From assembly GCA_025526915.1 (NCBI GenBank), contig JAHLKH010000132.1, positions 1 through 64,000 on the forward strand: a stretch of 64,000 nucleotides of DNA, written 5' to 3'. The notes beneath the pieces are model-generated. The model was not told the origin of the DNA. It saw only the letters and a program-made list of their open reading frames with translations, and ran no database searches. Below, piece after piece: positions 59,167-64,000 of the stretch. Every line of letters begins with the position of its first letter. Within the stretch, counting starts at the first letter, position 1. A program made the translations under genes and the position numbers. This stretch comes from Entophlyctis helioformis (taxonomy: Eukaryota > Chytridiomycota > Chytridiomycetes > Chytridiales > Chytriomycetaceae).

Positions 59167-60485
59167 ATGCTCGCCTTTGCACTCGTCTCGCTCCTCGCTG
59201 CTCCGTTTGCGGCCGCACAGACAATCGCCGACCTCGTGCGGGCCAATCCGCAGCTGACCCGTGCTGCGGCGGCCATTTCCGCCAACCCGCAGTGGGCCGC
59301 CGCTGGCCCGTACACCCTGCTGGTCCCCACCGACGGTGCACTCGGCAACGCCGCTGGCCTTGGCTCGTTCCTGGCCAACGCCGCCATCGACCACAGAACG
59401 ACGGGCTACGCTTACGCCATCGACACCACCGGCACCCACCGTCTCATCTTTGGTACGGCGCCCTGCCCTCTCCACGCCGCTGCTCTCCGCAGTCGCTGCC
59501 CACGCTGGCCATTGTTGCAAAGCAGCTAATTGCGGCACCGTGTGGCGTTTATTGCCCGTGGATATCGGGACTGACACTTGCACCTGCACTGCAGCTGCAC
59601 TTGCATGTCGCACTGCACATCCACACGTCCAGACAACTACACCCCTGGCAACCCCAACCCGGAGATCCACGTCCGTTTTGGCACCGGCGAGGTGCGCACC
59701 ACGTCGCAGCAGCAGGCGTCCAACGGCTGGCTGTACACGCTCAACGGCCCCATCCCTCCAGAGTCGCGTGCTCTCGCCACGCTCGAGGCGATCGGTGCCA
59801 CCTCGTTTGTGAGCGCCGTCCGCAGCGCCGGTCTCGCCACCTACGTTGACGGCATTCGTGGCTTCACCATGTGAGTTGCCAAGATCTGTGTCCACGGATT
59901 GCCGTGCCGCTTGCTGATCCTCTGCCGCCTGGCGCTTCTTGCTCTGGCAGCCTTGCTCCCGACAACGACGCCTTTACTGCTGCGAGGGCAACCATCGCCG
60001 CCCTCACGCCCGACCAGGTTCGCGCCGTGCTCCTCTACCACATCATCCCGACCGAGATCCTCGTGTCCACCCAGCTCGGCCCGAGATCTCTCACCACGTC
60101 CCTGACTGGCGCAACCATCCCCATGACCCTCGGCACCGACCCCAAGGAGGGCCACACCGTCATCACCCTCAACGGCCAGGGCAGAATCACCCTTGCCGAC
60201 TCGTTTGCTGTCGGCGGTAACGTCCACCTGCTCAACACCGTCCTTGTGCCCGCCAACCTGCCTTCTGGCGCGGTCGCGATCCCGCCCATCACGGGCGGCG
60301 GCGCTGTTCCTCCCGTCGTTGTCACCACGACTGTTGCTGCCGCCACCACGACCACGACTACTGCGTCTGCCGCCACGACGACTGCTGCTCGTCCGACCCA
60401 GGCTGCGACCAACTCGGCCGTGGGTGCCGCGGCCGGATCGCTCAGCGCGTTTATTGGCGGTCTCCTTGCCCTTGTTGCCTTTTAA
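59167..60485 (+). CDS. Secreted, probably GPI-anchored fasciclin (FAS1) domain protein
   Basis: Exons 59167-59452, 59633-59870 and 59951-60485 join in phase to 352 residues. A signal peptide (MLAFALVSLLAAPFAAAQT) leads into two FAS1-like halves. The first has PYTLLVPTDGAL. The second carries the better conserved signature: ILAPDNDAFTAA, VRAVLLYHIIPTEIL and the H2-like end GGNVHLLNTVLVP. A Thr/Ala-rich stalk (VVVTTTVAAATTTTTTASAA) and a C-terminal hydrophobic segment (SLSAFIGGLLALVAF) that ends at the stop are typical of GPI-anchored cell-surface adhesins. Role in adhesion is by family only. Confidence 0.88.
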
Positions 60486-60596
60486 GGTGTCCAAGTGCTG
60501 CGGATCCACTGGCAGCTTCTCTTCTTCCTTGCTCTTCTTGCTTCTCCAAGCTTTCATCCTTCTTGAAGTCATCATCGTCATCATAAACTCCGTTCC

Positions 60597-60659
60597 ATGG
60601 GTGCCGTCGCTTCCAGATTGGCTGGCCAGCAAGGTCCGGCTGCAGATGCTGGACAGCAT

Positions 60660-60700
<41 letters not shown>

Positions 60701-61799
60701 AGCACTGGCAGCTGCAAACAACGAGCAGCCTGCCCAGAGGACCCGCGGCTTTGGCTTCCGCTTCCTTAATAGCCAAGCGAACGCTCCAACCCCTGCTGCT
60801 GCCGCGGGAAACGCCGCCAATGGTGGCTCAGTGACAATGCAGGCCAGCGGCACATACTTTGGCCCGCACTTTGTCATTGACTCGACAGGCAACACTGGTG
60901 CTGCTGGTGGCGATGCGCAGCAGGACCAGCAGCAGAGACTCTGGCAGCGGGCTGGGCAGCTGGAAGCAACGCAGGCCTTTTGGGACGAGATCCTTAACGT
61001 GTTGGCGGGCGGCCCTGGCGGTGCTGCCGAGACCGAGCTGGGTGGACTGGGCAACGTGTACAACCAGGCACGTCCATCCGAGCTTGGCCAATGCGGCGTT
61101 CTTGCAGGCTCCCCGCACGCTGACACTTGTTCCAATCTGCACTGGACAGCTGCCGCCAGCAGATCTCAAGCCAACCACGACGTTGCAGGCCCAAGCGGCC
61201 ATCCAAAAGAACACGGTGCGACTCGTCAGGCACGCGTCGCCATCGCAGCCAGATCAGACAGACCTGTTCGTGCTCAAGTTCCAGTTTGACACAATCGCCC
61301 CGTGCCGGGTGCTGCTCTACTGGAACGCAAAAGAATCCTATGCCACCGACGACTTTGGTCACACTCGTATTCGGTAAGCCCCTCCGTGGAGCGTTTGTCT
61401 CACACAGCCGACCTTCCCCTCGCTCAACAAGACGTTGACATTTGTAGCAATGTCTTTCAGTTTCAGCAGCCCCGATGGATTGCCCGTGCTCCCTTGGGTC
61501 TTTGGGCCGTTCCCTGCAGGTCTTGGACAGACATTCACTCTGCCGCAAGACTATGCGTTCAGCCCGGCTGCCTACATTCACGAGAGCGCGTCTTCTGCCA
61601 GCGAGACCAGCGCATCACAAAAGCCGCCCGTCGTTGCCACGGACACAAGCGACGCATCTCCCTTGTCGCAGCTAGCATCGCCAATGTCGTCCGTCTCTCC
61701 GTCCGCACCGCTCTTGTCGCCATCGACGTCTTCGCCTGCCGGCAATAACGGTGTGAATGCAGATCGAGCCAATGCCGTCGTGGTTGACATGGAGGGCAC

Positions 61800-61836
<37 letters not shown>

Positions 61837-62924
61837 AACTCTGCCACCGACACTGCTCTTGCCGGTGGAGGGCATGCAGTGCCAGTCCGTGCTGATTCTG
61901 GATACCACCTGTGCATTCAACTCGAGCTCGACAAGGCTGGCATGCATGAGGCCAGCATTGATCATTCAAAGTCAGGTAAGCCAGGCGTGCTGGATACGCA
62001 CAAGATTCCAGAGAAAATGGGCATGCATCTCACAATGCATGCACACGCAGACGTGTCTCCGACAGACTCTCAGACAACATTCGCCCAGATTGCACAAAAC
62101 CAGCAAGACGGGTTTGACGCCAAGATCATCAAGCAGCTGCTCATGGTAATGTATCAAGCATAGAAAAAGACGACGAGCCCTGGGATAGACTGGCTGACTG
62201 GCAGGCTGATTGCTTTCCTGTGCTGCCCGCATAGATCAACGGAGCGTCATATGTCGTCCAAGAAATCTTTGGGTTTACAGACGCATCCGAGAGCGACACC
62301 GCTGGCAGTGGTAATGCCTTTAATGCACGCATGGTTCGGCTGCTGCCCATTATTGACAAGCACATGTCTACTCTGCCCATTCTGTCAATAGCAGAGTCCC
62401 AGACAAGCATGAAGGAGTGCGTGATCTGCATGTCAGAGGCCAAGGATACGATCGTACTGCCGTGCAGACACCTGTGTCTCTGCAGTGGATGCGCCAATGT
62501 GTTGCGCATGCAGGGCCGTCCTGGTTCGACAGCGCCTGCTCGTCACGGCCCGCCCAAATGCCCAATCTGCCGACAAGGCATGTCCATGACTGGCTGCTCG
62601 TTGGATGGCTGACGGGCATGCAGCACCTCACGCTGACATGCATCATGATCAGTCTTCCACTCACTTCTGCAGGTCAACTTGCCCGAGCCATTCACAAGCC
62701 GCGACTCGATCGCCTCGCGCAGACGCTCCAAGGCTGCGAGCAGGCTGTCTCTTCACGCAGCTGGAAACAACGGGTCATCGAGCACAAACTTTAGGCAAGC
62801 ATCGGCTGCGCCCCTCGATGTAGACAACCAGCCCCAGCAGCATCCCGTCCAGCATGGCGTCAATGGCACAGCGAATGGAGCTGCTGCCGATCCGCCCGCA
62901 GGCCCGAGTGCACCAACGCAGTAG
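60597..62924 (+). CDS. MGRN1/LOG2-family RING E3 ubiquitin ligase
   Basis: Exons 60597-61055, 61108-61373, 61461-62145, 62235-62577 and 62653-62924 join in phase to 674 residues. The start MGAVASR is a plausible N-myristoylation site, as in plant LOG2-type ligases. A poly-Gln run follows (near residues 22-34). The MGRN1 domain is recognised by TLTLVPICTGQLPP, NTVRLVRHASPSQ and FVLKFQFDTIAPCRVLLYWN, then GLGQTFTLPQDYAF. The RING reads CVICMSEAKDTIVLPCRHLC, LCSGCANVL and CPICRQVFHSLLQVNLP, a good match to MGRN1. An insertion of about 17 residues sits between the fourth and fifth ligand pairs. Poly-Gln recurs at 61801-61833. Intron 4 begins GC (CAAG|GCATGT) and is needed to restore FHSLLQV. For intron 1, a GC donor at 61068 is an alternative to the GT donor at 61056. 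Confidence 0.88.
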
Positions 62925-63079
62925 AGATGAGTGCCGCTGCCGACACGCGACAATAAAAGCTCTCCCAGACGAGTAAGGCCGCCTTTCTTCTTGAAGAAGC
63001 ACAATGAAGCCACGTTGCATGTGACGAGCCGTGAATTGACGTCATTCACAGAGCCTGGGTGATTTCGGTGCCGAGGCAG

Positions 63080-63104
63080 ATGCATATCGCGCCGTGTTCC
63101 CCTG

Positions 63105-63135
<31 letters not shown>

Positions 63136-64000
63136 GCAAACGGGGGAGGCAGACTCTCGGGACAGAATGATGCCTCTCACCGCACAGCAGACGGGAGGTG
63201 CAGCAGTCGTGAGCAGCAGTGAGCAATCGTCCAGTGTCCCTTTGGCAGCACCAGATCCCCTAGCACAAAGAAACCCTCCGCATCAGCCTGTCGCTGCATC
63301 GCGTGCATTCAGATTTGCAGCAGTCCTGCCAAATGGACTGGTGTGGACGCCTTCGGTCTCGCAAGTACCCGCTGGAGCAATGACGTCCGGGAGCAGCCCG
63401 CAGCCTGCGCAAGGCGCAGCCCAGCGACAGCCAGATCTGCATCAGACGGCGCTCCATACGACGACTGGACATGCCTGGAACGCGATCCCAGCATCAGCGC
63501 TCGTGACGGTCGGAGGCGGTGGATCGTATCCAAGACGCATTGGCACTGTCGCACATACCAACTTTGGCGCGAGCATTGGCAGTGTCGCCGCAAGCAATAG
63601 CAGCCACGAGCATAACCAGTTTGGCTGGTTCGGTGGTCGGTTTGGTCCCGCGGCATATGCTGCATCGTCGTCCAGCACACCTGTCTCGTCCTTTACCCAT
63701 ATCCTTGGCGTCAGCACGGAGAGTGGCGGCGGCAGCGGATCCTTACTCGCAGGCGGTCCTTCTCGAAGCGGCAGTCGACGAAACAGCGCGTGTGCGCCAG
63801 GCAGCGCGAGCCGCGCGCCACCTGCATCGTCGAATGCACATCATCTCGGCTCGCAGCTGGCCAACACAAACGCGGCATCGCAGCTGCTCTATGGACACCA
63901 CGCCAATCCCTACCATTTGCAACAGGCAGGCACCAGTGCTGGCAGTGTTCTTGGGCCGGCATCGCGCAGCACGTACCATCGCGCCTTTGGCTCAGTGCCC
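63080..64000 (+). CDS. Partial poly-Gln/Ser/Ala-rich protein, runs off the right end
   Basis: An ATG at 63080 opens a frame that remains open to the last base, 307 codons. It begins MHIAPCSPE, then has about twelve CAA-coded glutamines (63103-63137) and QTGEADSRDRMMPL. The rest is Ser/Ala/Gly/Gln-rich with patches such as RAFRFAAVLPNGLVWTPSVS, GGSYPRRIGTVAHTNFGASI and HNQFGWFGGRFGPAAYAASS. No domain is recognisable. The length of the open frame and consistent low-complexity coding composition support a real gene. A second ATG at 63167 is an alternative start. Confidence 0.6.
63103..63137 (+). repeat. CAA trinucleotide repeat
   Basis: A nearly pure CAA run, in frame as glutamine if translation starts at 63080. 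Confidence 0.9.

Noticed and set aside
1..64000. CRISPR arrays, insertion sequences or a prokaryotic origin
   Set aside because: Repeats are short microsatellites or coding triplet runs without spacers. Genes have spliceosomal introns and are eukaryotic.
1..64000. tRNA or rRNA genes
   Set aside because: I looked for T-loop B-box-like sequence on both strands by eye and found nothing convincing. A covariance-model scan would be decisive; a hit with intact A and B boxes would refute this.

Overview
This is a stretch of nuclear DNA from a fungus, most likely an early-diverging zoosporic (chytrid-like) lineage. A complete alpha-aminoadipate reductase (LYS2) marks the fungal lysine pathway. Genes are interrupted by short GT-AG introns of about 50-140 bases, and coding sequence is GC-rich with many Ser/Ala/Gln low-complexity runs. 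Two genes encode very large multi-pass membrane proteins that resemble the TmcB ('tiny macrocysts B') family, which I associate with zoosporic fungi and protists rather than Dikarya. I saw no prophage, insertion sequence, CRISPR array, rRNA or convincing tRNA. Exon boundaries were worked out by hand from reading frame, splice signals and protein conservation; they were not computed.

Layout. 1-6000 (minus strand): a partial XPG/FEN-type nuclease, a Derlin-2-like ER protein and mitochondrial aconitase. This end carries nearly all of the single-base frame breaks found. 6.8-13.4 kb: a membrane-anchored coiled-coil protein, a tail-anchored coiled-coil protein, CRIPT (plus strand), a ZC3H4/6/8-like CCCH zinc-finger protein and an unknown. 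13.5-19.2 kb (minus): TmcB-like paralogue A, divergent from a hormone-sensitive-lipase-type hydrolase (19.5-21.9 kb). 22-27 kb: a 1549-residue RasGEF, divergent from ribosomal protein L10a (uL1). 29-31.7 kb: an unknown four-exon gene. 32.2-35 kb: a GDA1/CD39 apyrase with two membrane anchors. 35.2-39.6 kb: two coiled-coil or low-complexity unknowns. 39.7-44.3 kb: LYS2, divergent from the U5 snRNP assembly factor AAR2. 46.9-53.3 kb: TmcB-like paralogue B. 53.6-55.5 kb: a CID-domain (SCAF4/8-like) RNA polymerase II CTD reader, divergent from a dynamin-superfamily GTPase. 59.2-62.9 kb: a fasciclin-domain GPI protein and an MGRN1/LOG2-type RING ligase. 63.1 kb to the end: a partial poly-Q/Ser-rich gene.

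The genes are mostly independent housekeeping and signalling units, not an operon-like system. Several neighbours share short divergent promoters (TmcB-A/lipase, RasGEF/uL1, LYS2/AAR2, SCAF-like/dynamin). The most distinctive content is the inverted pair of giant membrane proteins with two predicted extracellular sensor modules each. Other notable points are an unusually high share of GC-AG introns (6 of about 70 modelled) and a cluster of +1 frame breaks in otherwise perfectly conserved genes at the left end.
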